From NCBI RefSeq assembly GCF_004337445.1, contig NZ_SJZB01000034.1, positions 1-51,274 on the forward strand: a stretch of 51,274 nt of DNA, written 5' to 3'. This DNA is from Parasulfuritortus cantonensis. GTDB taxonomy: Bacteria; Pseudomonadota; Gammaproteobacteria; Burkholderiales; Thiobacillaceae. Every line of letters begins with the position of its first letter. Position 1 is the stretch's first letter. Below, in pieces: positions 17,704 to 26,333 of this stretch. The notes under the pieces were generated by a model. The model ran no database searches and had not been told where the DNA came from. It worked only from the letters and a program-made list of their open reading frames with translations. Made by a program: the position numbers and the translations under genes.

Positions 17704-18999
17704 ATGAACGCCTTGCCGCGCTACCGCACGTTGCTGGCCCTGTTGCTGGGCCTGTTCGGTCTGGTGTTTGCCGGCATGGTGGTGCTGTTCCACCAGAAGT
17801 CCGAGGAGTACGCGATCGGCGAGGCCAAGAAGCAGGCCCTGAACGCCCTCCTGGTGCACCGGGCCATCCACGCCTACGTCACCCAGGTGCAACGCCCCGA
17901 GATCTACCGCCTGAAGGACACCGGCCGGCTGTACCGGGAGTACTTCTCGCCCATGGTGATGTCCTTCACCTTCATCTCCCGCAACGTCAAGGACCGGCTC
18001 AACGAGCAGCGCGAGCAGCACGGCATGGAGCCAATCTACTTCAAGCTGGCCAGCCTGAACCCGCGCAACCCGATCAACCAGGCCGACGACCTCGAAGCCG
18101 ACCTGCTGCGGCGCATGAACCGCGAGGGCCTGCAGGAGTACCAGCAGGCGGTCGAACTGGACGGCCGCCATTTCCTCTACCTGGCCGTGCCGATCGAGCG
18201 CTCCACGCCCGGCTGCATGAAATGCCATGGCGACCCGCGCGACGCCCCGGCCGAGCTGGTGGCCATGTACGGGGACCGGGCCGGCTTCCACGAGGACCCG
18301 AACGGCATCCGCGCCCTGATCTCGATCCGGGCGCCGCTCGACGAGACCCTGGCGAGTGCGGACCGGATGGCCAACCTGCTCACCCTGGTCACCTTCCTGG
18401 TGCTGTCCGGCATCTATGGCCTGATCGCCTTCTTCACCTACCGGATCGCCGCCCAGCAGCAGCGTATCGTGAGCCAGAACCGCGAGCTGGCCGAGTTGTC
18501 GGTCACCGATGCCCTGACCGGGGCGAGCAACCGGCTCGGCCTGATGGCGCGCCTGAACGAACTGGCCAGCAGCGCGCAGCGTTTCAAGCTGGTGCTGTCG
18601 GTCATGCTGCTCGACCTCGACCACTTCAAGGAGGTCAACGACCGCCACGGCCATCCGGCCGGGGACCAGGTGCTGAAACGCTTCGTCGCCATCCTGCGCG
18701 ACAACGTGCGCGCCGCCGACATCGTCGGCCGTTGGGGCGGCGAGGAGTTCCTCATCGTCGCGCCGCACATCGGCCTGGACAGTGCGGCGCAACTGGCCGA
18801 GAAGCTGCGCGGCCTGATCGAGTCGGCCGACCTGGGCCCCGGCATCCGGATCACGGCCAGCATCGGCGTCGCGGAATATCGCGCCAACGAGTCGCTCGAC
18901 GACCTGATCGCCCGTGCCGACCAGGCCCTCTATGCGGCCAAGGCGGGCGGGCGCAACCGGGTCGAGGTTCAGCGCGCCGACCTGAACCGGGCGAGGTAG
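17704..18999 (+). CDS. Diguanylate cyclase with periplasmic haem-c (Tll0287/DUF3365-like) sensor
   Basis: This is a 431-residue inner-membrane protein. TM1 is at about 9-29 and TM2 at about 224-246, enclosing a periplasmic sensor of some 195 residues with the haem-attachment motif CMKCH (171-175) in the context STPGCMKCHGDP, typical of DUF3365/Tll0287-like domains. A cytoplasmic GGDEF domain follows with an intact GGEEF (345-349). RAAD at 336-339, exactly five residues upstream, is a product-inhibition I-site. It therefore should make c-di-GMP in response to redox state or a haem ligand outside the membrane. It is flanked by c-type cytochromes on both sides. Its 3' end overlaps the convergent dihaem cytochrome gene by 31 bp. 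Confidence 0.93.
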   Translation: MNALPRYRTLLALLLGLFGLVFAGMVVLFHQKSEEYAIGEAKKQALNALLVHRAIHAYVTQVQRPEIYRLKDTGRLYREYFSPMVMSFTFISRNVKDRLNEQREQHGMEPIYFKLASLNPRNPINQADDLEADLLRRMNREGLQEYQQAVELDGRHFLYLAVPIERSTPGCMKCHGDPRDAPAELVAMYGDRAGFHEDPNGIRALISIRAPLDETLASADRMANLLTLVTFLVLSGIYGLIAFFTYRIAAQQQRIVSQNRELAELSVTDALTGASNRLGLMARLNELASSAQRFKLVLSVMLLDLDHFKEVNDRHGHPAGDQVLKRFVAILRDNVRAADIVGRWGGEEFLIVAPHIGLDSAAQLAEKLRGLIESADLGPGIRITASIGVAEYRANESLDDLIARADQALYAAKAGGRNRVEVQRADLNRAR

Positions 19000-19622
19000 T
19001 CGCTCACCGCGGCGATGTCGCCGGCGGTATAGGGGGCGATCGCCCGAACCATGTCGGCATCGGCGTCGCGCCGGGCGCCCGCCTGGGCCCGGATGGCCGT
19101 GCTCTCGCGCACCAGGTAGCGGTAGTGCTGGCCGGCCAGGCGGGGCACGAAGCGGGCGCCGTCGCCCTCGCCGGCGCGGCCGTGGCAGGTCGCGCAGTCG
19201 CGTTCGTAGAGGGTCCGGCCGCGCGCCAGGTGGCGGCCGTCGCCTTTGCCGTTGCCGGCCGGCACCGGCAGCCCGGCCAGGTAGGCGGCGATGTCGGCCA
19301 AGTCCCGGGTACTCACCTCGTCCGGATTGATGAACGGGTGCATGGCCGGGCTCTGCCGGCGCCCGGAGCGCACGTCGGCCATCTGCTTGACCAGGACCGT
19401 GGCCTGCTGGCCGGCCAGCTGCGGATAGCCGGCATCGGCGCGCCCCGCCCCGTCCGCCTGGTGGCAGCCGCGGCAGACCCGGTAGGCGGCCTTGCCCTTG
19501 ACCGGGTCGCCCGCCATGGCCAGGGCGGCGTCCCGTTCCGCGGCCGCCGGCCCGGCGGCGTCGAGTGGGGGGGCCGCCAGGGCCAGGCCGAACAGCAGGG
19601 TGGCAAGCAGGGGGCGTGTCAT
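18969..19622 (-). CDS. Dihaem c-type cytochrome (c4-like)
   Basis: This 217-residue periplasmic electron carrier has a signal peptide (MTRPLLATLLFGLALAAPP). Its two cytochrome c domains carry CRGCH (near residue 50) and CATCH (near residue 142). Each is followed by the YPQLAGQ or VPRLAGQHYRYL motif usual in cytochrome c4. It lies 18 bp downstream of a second dihaem cytochrome gene on the same strand and is almost certainly co-transcribed. Possible partners are a terminal oxidase or the sulfur-oxidation electron flow. Confidence 0.9.
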   Translation of the reverse strand: MTRPLLATLLFGLALAAPPLDAAGPAAAERDAALAMAGDPVKGKAAYRVCRGCHQADGAGRADAGYPQLAGQQATVLVKQMADVRSGRRQSPAMHPFINPDEVSTRDLADIAAYLAGLPVPAGNGKGDGRHLARGRTLYERDCATCHGRAGEGDGARFVPRLAGQHYRYLVRESTAIRAQAGARRDADADMVRAIAPYTAGDIAAVSDYLARFRSAR

Positions 19623-19640
19623 CGGCGTGGTTCTCCTCGC

Positions 19641-20258
19641 TCAGGGCAGGCTGGCCAGATATTCGGCGACCGCGCGCGCCTCCTTCTCGGACAGGCGTTC
19701 GGCGACCGTGAGCATGACCTTGCGGGCGTACGGTCGTTTGCCGGCGACATACAGGCGGAACTGCGCCACCGTGTAGTCGACGTCCTGGCCGGCCACGCGC
19801 GGGAAACGGTCCGAGCCCTCGCCCCGGGTCTCGTGGCAGCCGTCGCAGGCCGGCACCCCGCCGGCGGGGTTGCCGTTCAGGTAGATCCGCTTGCCGAGGG
19901 CCAGGAGGGCGGGCTTGGTCACCTTGCCGCGCACGGGCGCCTGCCCGGCCAGGAAGGCGGCCAGGTCGGCCATGTCCTGGTCGGACAGGTCCTGGGCGAT
20001 CGCCTGCATCGGCGCGCTCTCGCGGCCATCCTCCTTGAAGCCGTTCAGTTCCCGGACCAGGTATTCCGGTTGCTGGCCGGCCAGGTTGGGTATGCCGCGG
20101 GTCCGGCTGTTGCCGTCGGTGCCGTGGCAGCCGGCGCAGCGCGCCGCCATGACCACCGCGCCCCGGGTCGGGTCGCCGCCGGCCGGCGGATCGGCCGCCG
20201 GGGCCGGGACCGCGGCGCCGGCGAACAGGGCGGCGGCGAGAGGCACGGAAACGCGCAT
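19641..20258 (-). CDS. Dihaem c-type cytochrome (c4-like)
   Basis: This is a 205-residue protein with a signal peptide (MRVSVPLAAALFAGAAVPAPA). The haem motifs are CAGCH (near residue 41) and CDGCH (near residue 138). IPNLAGQQPEYLVREL and FPRVAGQDVDYTVAQFRLY are cytochrome c4-type segments, and Met ligands are available in APMQAIAQDL and KVMLTV. It is the first gene of a two-cytochrome operon. A strong inverted repeat, about 75 bp upstream, resembles a CRP/FNR-family site and suggests oxygen- or NO-dependent control. Confidence 0.9.
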   Translation of the reverse strand: MRVSVPLAAALFAGAAVPAPAADPPAGGDPTRGAVVMAARCAGCHGTDGNSRTRGIPNLAGQQPEYLVRELNGFKEDGRESAPMQAIAQDLSDQDMADLAAFLAGQAPVRGKVTKPALLALGKRIYLNGNPAGGVPACDGCHETRGEGSDRFPRVAGQDVDYTVAQFRLYVAGKRPYARKVMLTVAERLSEKEARAVAEYLASLP

Positions 20259-20331
20259 GACGGGACCCGCATGGAAGGCATTGCGGTCAGGTTAGCGCAT
20301 CCGCGGCCCGGGCACGGCGCCGTCGGACGCC

Positions 20332-20353
20332 GACCTTGACCTGGGTCAAGGTC
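20332..20353. promoter_or_regulatory. CRP/FNR-family-like operator between divergent genes
   Basis: Two perfect 10-bp arms, GACCTTGACC and GGTCAAGGTC, are separated by TG. The core TTGAC-CTGG-GTCAA has the spacing of Fnr/Dnr boxes (TTGAT-N4-ATCAA) with C/G in place of T/A. It is centred about 60 bp upstream of a start site predicted from a TAACCT -10 box (20289-20294) for the cytochrome operon, the usual class I activator position. It also lies 70 bp upstream of the divergent GTG-start gene. Confidence 0.5.
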
Positions 20354-20422
20354 GCTCGGCCGCGCGCCGGCCGGCGTCGGTATCGTATAGACTTGCGGCC
20401 AAAACCAACCGGGAGTCCCGCC

Positions 20423-20842
20423 GTGGCCAACCTCGTCATCCGCACCCTGGTCCTGCTGCTGGTCGGCCTGCTTCTCGCCGCCGCCGGCTGGACCTGGCTC
20501 ACCCTGCACTGGAGCTATTCCGAAGGCGAACGGGCCGGCTACGTGCAGAAGTTTTCCAAGAAGGGCTGGCTGTGCAAGACCTGGGAAGGCGAGATCGCCC
20601 TGGTCACCATGCCCGGCGCCATCCCCGAGAAGTTCGAGTTCACCGTCAAGGACGACGCCGTGGCCAAGCGTATCAACGACCTGGCCGGCCGCCGGGTGGT
20701 GTTGAGCTACCAGCAGCACAAGTTCATCCCGGTGTCCTGCTACGGCGAGACCGAATACTTCGTGGTCGACATCAAGCCGGTCGACGAGCCGCATCTCGAT
20801 AACGTGCTGCCGGCCTCGCCGGCGCCCGCGCTCAACCCGTAA
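20423..20842 (+). CDS. Membrane-anchored hypothetical protein
   Basis: This is a 139-residue protein with an N-terminal membrane anchor (LVIRTLVLLLVGLLLAAAGW) and a soluble, probably periplasmic domain of mixed beta character with two Cys (KGWLCKTWEGEIALV, IPVSCYGETEYFVVDI). The start is GTG, chosen because GGGAG lies at the right distance; an upstream in-frame ATG would add an unlikely Arg-rich leader. It is the kind of conserved 6-kDa-anchor protein seen widely in proteobacteria, with no assigned function. It lies 30 bp before the Aas gene. Confidence 0.75.
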   Translation: MANLVIRTLVLLLVGLLLAAAGWTWLTLHWSYSEGERAGYVQKFSKKGWLCKTWEGEIALVTMPGAIPEKFEFTVKDDAVAKRINDLAGRRVVLSYQQHKFIPVSCYGETEYFVVDIKPVDEPHLDNVLPASPAPALNP

Positions 20843-20872
20843 TCCCGCGCCCACCGACCAGGGAGGTCCCGC

Positions 20873-23023
20873 ATGCGCGAACTGCTCCGAGCCCTGCTGC
20901 GCCCGCTCGCCCGGGTCCTGTTCCGGGTCCGCGTCCAGGGCGACCTCGAGGTCTTCGGCGCCGGCCCGCTGCTCATCGTCGCCAACCACGAATCCTTCCT
21001 GGACGGCCTCCTGCTCGGCCTGTTCCTGCCCATCGATCCGGTCTTCGTGGTGCACACCGGCATCGTCGCCAACCCGTGGTTCCGGCTCCTGCTGGCGGCG
21101 GTCGACTACCTGGCCGTGGACCCCACCAGTCCCATGGCCATGAAACGCGTGGTCAAGCTGCTGGAGAGCGGCCGCCCGGTGGTGATCTTCCCGGAAGGGC
21201 GCATCACGGTCACCGGCAGCTTGATGAAGGTCTACGACGGCCCCGCCTTCGTCGCCGCGCGCAGCCGCGCCACAATCGTCCCGGTACGCCTGGACGGCCC
21301 GGCGCGCAGCTATTTCTCGCGCCTGTCCGGCCACTATCCGCGTCGCCTGCTACCCCGGGTCACCCTGTCCATCCTGCCGCCCCGGCGCATCGAGGTGGCG
21401 GCGGGCGGACCGGCGCGCATGCGCCGGCGCGCGGCCGGCGAGGCCATGCGCCGACTGATGCAGGACATGCTGTTCGCCTCGCGGCCGCGTCAGACCCTGT
21501 ACGGGGCGTTCTGCGACGCCATGGCCATTCACGGCCGCAGGCGCCGTCTGGTCGAGGACATGCGCCAGATCGAGTATTCCTACAACGACCTGCTCAAGAT
21601 GACCCTGATGCTGACCCGGCTGGTGCTGCGCGCCGCCGGGCCGGGCGGCGAGGGTGGCCGCATCGGCCTGCTGCTGCCCAACCTGGCCCCCACCATCGCC
21701 CTCATCCTGGGCCTCGGCGCGCGCCGCCGGGCGCCAGCCATGCTCAACTACAGCGCCGGCGCCGACGCCTTGCGCACCGCCTGCACGGCGGCCGAGGTCG
21801 AGGTGGTGGTCACCTCGCGCGCCTTCGTCGCCCAGGCCCGCCTGGCCGACACCCTGGCCGGCCTCACCGGCGTGCGCCTGCTCTACCTGGAGGACCTGCG
21901 CGCCGGCATCGGCCTACTCGACAAGCTCTGGCTGGTCGCCTGGGCCCTGCGCGTGCCGCGCTGGTTCGAACATCCGGGCAGCCCGGAGGACCCGGCCGTG
22001 GTGCTGTTCACCTCCGGTTCAGAGGGCAAGCCCAAGGGCGTCGTCCTGCCGCACCGGGCCATCCTCGCCAACATCGCCCAGATCCGCGCCGTGGTGGATT
22101 TCTCGGTCGACGACAAATTCCTCAACGCCCTGCCGGTGTTCCACTCCTTCGGCCTCACCGCCGGCACCCTGCTGCCGGTGCTGACCGGCTGCAACCTGTT
22201 CCTGTACCCGAGCCCGCTGCACTACCGGGTCATCCCGGAGATCGCCTATGACCGCGGCTGCACCGTCCTGTTCGGCACCAGCACCTTCCTCGCCAACTAC
22301 GCCAAGAATGCCCACCCCTACGACTTCTACCGCCTGCGCTACGTCGTGGCCGGGGCCGAGAAGCTGGCCGCGCCGGTGCGCGAGCTGTGGTTCGAGAAGT
22401 TTGGCCTGCGCATATTCGAGGGCTACGGCGCCACCGAGACCGCGCCGGTGCTGGCGGTGAACACGCCCATGGCCTACCGCAGCGGCAGCGTCGGCCAGTT
22501 CCTGCCCGGCGTCGAGCACCGCCTGGTGCCGGTGCCCGGCATAGCTCGGGGCGGCCTGCTGCACGTGCGCGGCCCCAATGTCATGGCCGGCTACTACCGG
22601 GTCGAGCATCCGGGCACCCTGGAGCCGCCCGCCTCCGAGGCCGGCGACGGCTGGTACGCCACCGGCGACATCGTCGAGGTGGATGGCGAGGGCTTCGTGC
22701 GCATCGTCGGCCGGGTCAAGCGCTTCGCCAAGATCGCCGGCGAGATGGTCTCCCTGGAGGCGGTCGAGAAGCTGGCCTACGCCGCCGCGCCGGATGCCGC
22801 CCACGCCGCCACCACCCAGCCGGACGCCCAGAAGGGCGAGGCCCTGGTCTTGTACACCACCGACCCGGGCCTGAGCCGCGAGGCCTTGCAGGCCAAGGCG
22901 CGCGAGTTGGGCACGGCGGAACTGGCGGTGCCGCGCAAGATCGTCCGCATCGAAGCGCTGCCGCTCCTGGGCACCGGCAAGACCGACTACGTCACCCTCC
23001 AGGCCATGGCGGAGGCGGCATGA
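20873..23023 (+). CDS. aas: Bifunctional 2-acylglycerophosphoethanolamine acyltransferase / acyl-ACP synthetase (Aas-like)
   Basis: This 716-residue enzyme re-acylates lysophospholipids on the inner face of the inner membrane. The N-terminal PlsC domain holds NHESFLD (Asn38, His39, Asp44: NHx4D) and FPEGR (106-110). The C-terminal AMP-dependent synthetase domain has LFTSGSEGKPKG (about residues 379-390), GYGATETAPV, YATGDIVEVD and a final GKTDY lysine motif. Length and order equal E. coli Aas (about 719 residues). Its stop overlaps the LplT-like transporter start in an ATGA, matching the lplT-aas partnership known elsewhere but in the opposite order. Confidence 0.92.
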   Translation: MRELLRALLRPLARVLFRVRVQGDLEVFGAGPLLIVANHESFLDGLLLGLFLPIDPVFVVHTGIVANPWFRLLLAAVDYLAVDPTSPMAMKRVVKLLESGRPVVIFPEGRITVTGSLMKVYDGPAFVAARSRATIVPVRLDGPARSYFSRLSGHYPRRLLPRVTLSILPPRRIEVAAGGPARMRRRAAGEAMRRLMQDMLFASRPRQTLYGAFCDAMAIHGRRRRLVEDMRQIEYSYNDLLKMTLMLTRLVLRAAGPGGEGGRIGLLLPNLAPTIALILGLGARRRAPAMLNYSAGADALRTACTAAEVEVVVTSRAFVAQARLADTLAGLTGVRLLYLEDLRAGIGLLDKLWLVAWALRVPRWFEHPGSPEDPAVVLFTSGSEGKPKGVVLPHRAILANIAQIRAVVDFSVDDKFLNALPVFHSFGLTAGTLLPVLTGCNLFLYPSPLHYRVIPEIAYDRGCTVLFGTSTFLANYAKNAHPYDFYRLRYVVAGAEKLAAPVRELWFEKFGLRIFEGYGATETAPVLAVNTPMAYRSGSVGQFLPGVEHRLVPVPGIARGGLLHVRGPNVMAGYYRVEHPGTLEPPASEAGDGWYATGDIVEVDGEGFVRIVGRVKRFAKIAGEMVSLEAVEKLAYAAAPDAAHAATTQPDAQKGEALVLYTTDPGLSREALQAKARELGTAELAVPRKIVRIEALPLLGTGKTDYVTLQAMAEAA

Positions 23024-24750
23024 GCGGCCAATCCCACCTGCTCGCCACCCGGCGTTTCCTGCCCCTGTTCGTCACCCAGTTCCTGGGCGCCTTCAACGAC
23101 AACGTGTTCAAGAACGCCCTGGTGGTCCTGCTCACCTTCCAGGCGGCGCGCTGGACCAGCCTGCCGGCCGGCATCCTCGCCAACCTGGCGGCCGGGGTGT
23201 TCATCCTGCCCTTCTTCCTGTTCTCGGCCACCGCCGGGCAGCTGGCGGACAAGTACGACAAGGCCCGCCTTGCCCGCCTGGTCAAGGTCCTGGAGATGGC
23301 CATCATGGCGGTGGCCGGCGTGGGCTTCTGGCTCACCAGCCTGACCTGGCTGTTCGTCGCCCTGTTCATGCTCGGCCTGCATTCCACCCTGTTCGGGCCG
23401 ATCAAGTACGCCTTGCTGCCCCAGCACCTGCACCCGGACGAGCTGCTCGGCGGCAATGCCCTGGTCGAGGCCGGCACCTTCGTCTCCATCCTGCTCGGCA
23501 CCCTGGCCGGCGGCCTCCTGGCCGGGGCCGGCGCGCCCCTGGCCATCGCCGCGGTCGGCCTCCTGGTCGCCGCGGCCGGCTACCTGGCCAGCCGGGCCAT
23601 CCCGACGGCGCCGGCGCCGGCCCCCGACCTGGTGGTCCATCCCAACCCGCTGGCCGAGACCTGGCGCTGCATCGGCTACGCGCGCGAGAACAACGCGGTG
23701 TTCCAGTCCATCCTGGGGGTGTCCTGGTTCTGGCTGTTCGGGGCCCTGTTCCTGGCCCAGTTCCCGGCCTACGCCAAGAACGTCCTGGGTGGCGGAGAGA
23801 CCGCCGTGACCCTGCTCCTGGCCACCTTCACGGTCGGCGTCGGGCTCGGTTCCCTGGCCTGCGAACGGCTGTCCGGCCGGCGCATCGAGCTGGGCCTGGT
23901 ACCGTTCGGCTCCATCGGCCTGACCCTGTTCGCCCTCGACCTCGCCCTGCATTCCCCCGCGCTCCTGCCGGGCGGGGCGCCGCTCGCCCTGGCCGAACTG
24001 CTCGGCCAGCCGGGCAGCGTCCGCGTCCTCGCCGACCTGGCCCTGATCGGCCTGTTCGGCGGCTTTTTCATCGTGCCGCTGTACGCCCTGGTGCAGCAGC
24101 GCAGCCGGCCCGAGGCGCGCGCCCGGGTGATCGCCGCCAACAACATCATGAACGCCCTGTTCATGGTCGCCGGTGCCCTGGCCGCGACCGGCCTGCTGGC
24201 GGCCGGCCTGAGCATTCCGGACCTGTTCGCCGTGGCGGCGGTGATGAATGCCGTCGTCGCCCTGTACATCTATCTGATGGTGCCCGAATTCCTGATCCGC
24301 TTCGTGGTCTGGCTGGCCCTGCGCCTGACCGGCCGCATCGAGGCCGAGGGCATGGAACGGCTGCCGCCCCACGACGGTGCCGTGCTGGTACTGGAGAGCC
24401 CGGAGAAGATCCGGCCGCGCGACCTGGTGGCGGTGATGGCGGCCTGCGAGCGGCCGATCCGTTTCCTGGTCGATGCCGAGCTGGCGCGCCGGCCCGGCTA
24501 CGGCCTCATGCTGCGCCGGGCCAAGGCCATCTTCGCCGACCACGCCCGCCTGGGCCGGGCCGCCCTGGCGGATGGCCAGCTGGTGGCGGTGGCGCACAAC
24601 CCCATTGCGCCCGAGGCGCTGCTCGGGGACGCCACGCCGGTGCCGGTGTTCCGGGTCGTCCTGCAGCCGGCCGCCAGCCTATGGGCGCGCAGCCGGATGC
24701 GGGTGGAGGCGGTGGCCGGAACGCTGCCCGGGACGGCCGGGCCGAACTGA
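23020..24750 (+). CDS. LplT-like lysophospholipid MFS transporter with degenerate PlsC-like C-terminal domain
   Basis: This is a 576-residue protein. Residues 1 to about 420 form a 12-helix MFS transporter starting FLPLFVTQFLGAFNDNVFKNALVVLL, the LplT signature, with LADKYDKARLARLVK as the loop 2-3 motif. It should flip lysophospholipids inward for the Aas enzyme encoded just upstream. The last 150 or so residues (GMERLPPHDGAVLVLE, VMAACERPIRFLVDAELARRPG) resemble a PlsC acyltransferase domain, but the NHx4D box is replaced by LESPEKIRPRD and no FPEG motif is left, so this domain is probably catalytically dead. Many bacteria carry MFS-PlsC-AMP-ligase fusions; here the active PlsC is on the Aas chain instead. 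Confidence 0.88.
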   Translation: MSGQSHLLATRRFLPLFVTQFLGAFNDNVFKNALVVLLTFQAARWTSLPAGILANLAAGVFILPFFLFSATAGQLADKYDKARLARLVKVLEMAIMAVAGVGFWLTSLTWLFVALFMLGLHSTLFGPIKYALLPQHLHPDELLGGNALVEAGTFVSILLGTLAGGLLAGAGAPLAIAAVGLLVAAAGYLASRAIPTAPAPAPDLVVHPNPLAETWRCIGYARENNAVFQSILGVSWFWLFGALFLAQFPAYAKNVLGGGETAVTLLLATFTVGVGLGSLACERLSGRRIELGLVPFGSIGLTLFALDLALHSPALLPGGAPLALAELLGQPGSVRVLADLALIGLFGGFFIVPLYALVQQRSRPEARARVIAANNIMNALFMVAGALAATGLLAAGLSIPDLFAVAAVMNAVVALYIYLMVPEFLIRFVVWLALRLTGRIEAEGMERLPPHDGAVLVLESPEKIRPRDLVAVMAACERPIRFLVDAELARRPGYGLMLRRAKAIFADHARLGRAALADGQLVAVAHNPIAPEALLGDATPVPVFRVVLQPAASLWARSRMRVEAVAGTLPGTAGPN

Positions 24751-24800
24751 TCCGGCGGGCGTCGCCGGTAGCGCCCGCCAACTGAAGATAGCGAGACACG

Positions 24801-25262
24801 ATGCGCGCAATCGGCAATTTCCTCTGGTTCATCCTGGGCGGGGTGTTCATGGGCCTGGCCTGGTGGTTCGCCGGCCTGATCGCCTTCGTCACCCTCGTCG
24901 GCATCCCCTGGGGGCGGGCCTGCTTCGTCATCGGCCAGTTCACCTTCTTCCCGTTCGGTCGCGAGGCCGTGAGCCGCAAGGAGCTGAGCGGCCGGGACGA
25001 CATCGGCACCGGCGCCCTCGGCATCGTCGGCAACGTCCTCTGGTTCGTCTTCCTGGGCGTCTGGCTGGCCATCGGCCACATCGCCTCGGCGCTGGCCTGC
25101 TTCATCACCATCATCGGCATCCCGTTCGGCATCCAGCACCTCAAGCTGGCCGGGATTGCCTTGGCGCCCATCGGCAAGACCGTCGTGACCGCGGAAGTGG
25201 CCGCGGCGGCCAGGCGCTCCGGGGCGCAGGCGGCCGTGGCGGCGGCGCGGAACGGCGGCTGA
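24801..25262 (+). CDS. yccF: YccF-domain inner membrane protein
   Basis: This is a 153-residue protein with two copies of the YccF repeat. Each pairs a hydrophobic segment NFLWFILGGVFMGLAWW or NVLWFVFLGVWLAIGH with a GIPWGRACF or GIPFGIQHLKLA loop, and FFPFGREAV between them is characteristic. The family is widespread and its function is unknown. The C-terminal 25 residues are an Ala-rich soluble tail. It follows the lipid-transport gene by 50 bp and may be part of that transcript. Confidence 0.88.
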   Translation: MRAIGNFLWFILGGVFMGLAWWFAGLIAFVTLVGIPWGRACFVIGQFTFFPFGREAVSRKELSGRDDIGTGALGIVGNVLWFVFLGVWLAIGHIASALACFITIIGIPFGIQHLKLAGIALAPIGKTVVTAEVAAAARRSGAQAAVAAARNGG

Positions 25263-25469
25263 GCTGGCTGGATGGCTTTCCGACCGGGCGATCGCCGGGT
25301 GTTGAACGGTCGGCGCCGCATGGCATTCGTGGACCGTCGCCTGGCCGCCGTTCACGCGTTGCCGCGCTCGGGCCGGGGACGGTGGCCGGCCGGGAAAGGC
25401 CCTCCGGGTTCAGGCCTGCGCAGGCAGACCGGAACCTGAAGGCGGTGCCCGGAAACCGGCGATAACGGC

Positions 25470-25970
25470 TTACTTCAGGGCGGCGAGCGCGGCGTCGTAG
25501 TCGGGCTCGTTGGCGATCTCGGGCACCAACTGGGTGTAGATGACCCGGTTCTGCTCGTCGAGGATGACCACGGCACGGGCCGTCAGGCCGACCAGACCGG
25601 TGTCGGCGATGCGCACGCCGTAGTCTTCCATGAACGAGCCGGCGCGCATGGTCGACAGGGTGACCACGTTGCTCAGGCCTTCGGCGCCGCAGAAGCGGGC
25701 CTGGGCGAACGGCAGGTCGGCGGAAATCACCAGCACCACGGTGTTGGCCAGGCTGCTGGCCTCGCTGTTGAAGCGGCGGGTGGACGCGGCGCAGGTCGGG
25801 GTGTCCAGGCTCGGCACGATGTTGAGCACCTTGCGCTTGCCGGCATAGGTGGCCAGGGTGACGTCGTTCAGATCCTTGTCGGCGAGCTTGAAGTCGGGGG
25901 CGGTGGAACCGACGGCGGGCACATTGCCGGCCAGGTTGACGGGGTTGTTCAGGAAGGTTACGGCAGCCAT
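25470..25970 (-). CDS. tpx: Thiol peroxidase (atypical 2-Cys peroxiredoxin)
   Basis: The enzyme reduces lipid and hydrogen peroxides using thioredoxin. The peroxidatic Cys60 lies in [14 protein letters not shown] and the resolving Cys94 in ARFCGAEGL, both in the standard Tpx context. [20 protein letters not shown] and [11 protein letters not shown] also match. Length is 166 residues. AAGGAG precedes the ATG. It is a single gene. A promoter candidate lies in the AT-rich stretch about 190 bp upstream. Confidence 0.96.
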   Translation of the reverse strand: MAAVTFLNNPVNLAGNVPAVGSTAPDFKLADKDLNDVTLATYAGKRKVLNIVPSLDTPTCAASTRRFNSEASSLANTVVLVISADLPFAQARFCGAEGLSNVVTLSTMRAGSFMEDYGVRIADTGLVGLTARAVVILDEQNRVIYTQLVPEIANEPDYDAALAALK

Positions 25971-26165
25971 CTTTAGGTCTCCTTGGTGGGATTGGGACAG
26001 GGTCAACGGTGCGCCGCGCGGCGTCGCACCTGCACAAGCGCGAGCAATCGATCGAGCCGGGCGCGGGCGCTGGATCACGTCGGTCGTCGTGGCCAGGGTC
26101 CGCTCCCTCGACGCCGAACCGGTCGCTCGGGAAGCAAGGCGCTTCGGTGAACTATTGCGCGGCGC

Positions 26166-26193
26166 ACTATATATATTTTCAATGATGTAACAA
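26166..26193 (-). promoter_or_regulatory. Candidate promoter for tpx in an AT-rich patch
   Basis: On the minus strand TTGTTA (26188-26193) and TATAGT (26166-26171) are 16 bp apart, inside the only strongly AT-rich patch of this region (about 26165-26230). Transcription would give a leader of about 190 nt before tpx. The rest of the 363-bp gap (25971-26333) shows no gene. Confidence 0.4.
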
Positions 26194-26333
26194 TGTAATT
26201 ATTTTAATTTCCAATATTTGCTCGGTTAATACACCGCGCCGCCCAACCGGGCGGAAGGCGTGCCACCCCGGCCGGCGGGTATCGGGTTCCCCCGGCGGCC
26301 CGGCCTCGCCGCTGGCCCGGTCCCGGCGGCGCC

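Noticed and set aside
26160..26240. Small RNA or origin-like AT-rich element
   Set aside because: No repeats of DnaA-box type and no stable fold with a terminator. A promoter for tpx explains the AT-richness better.
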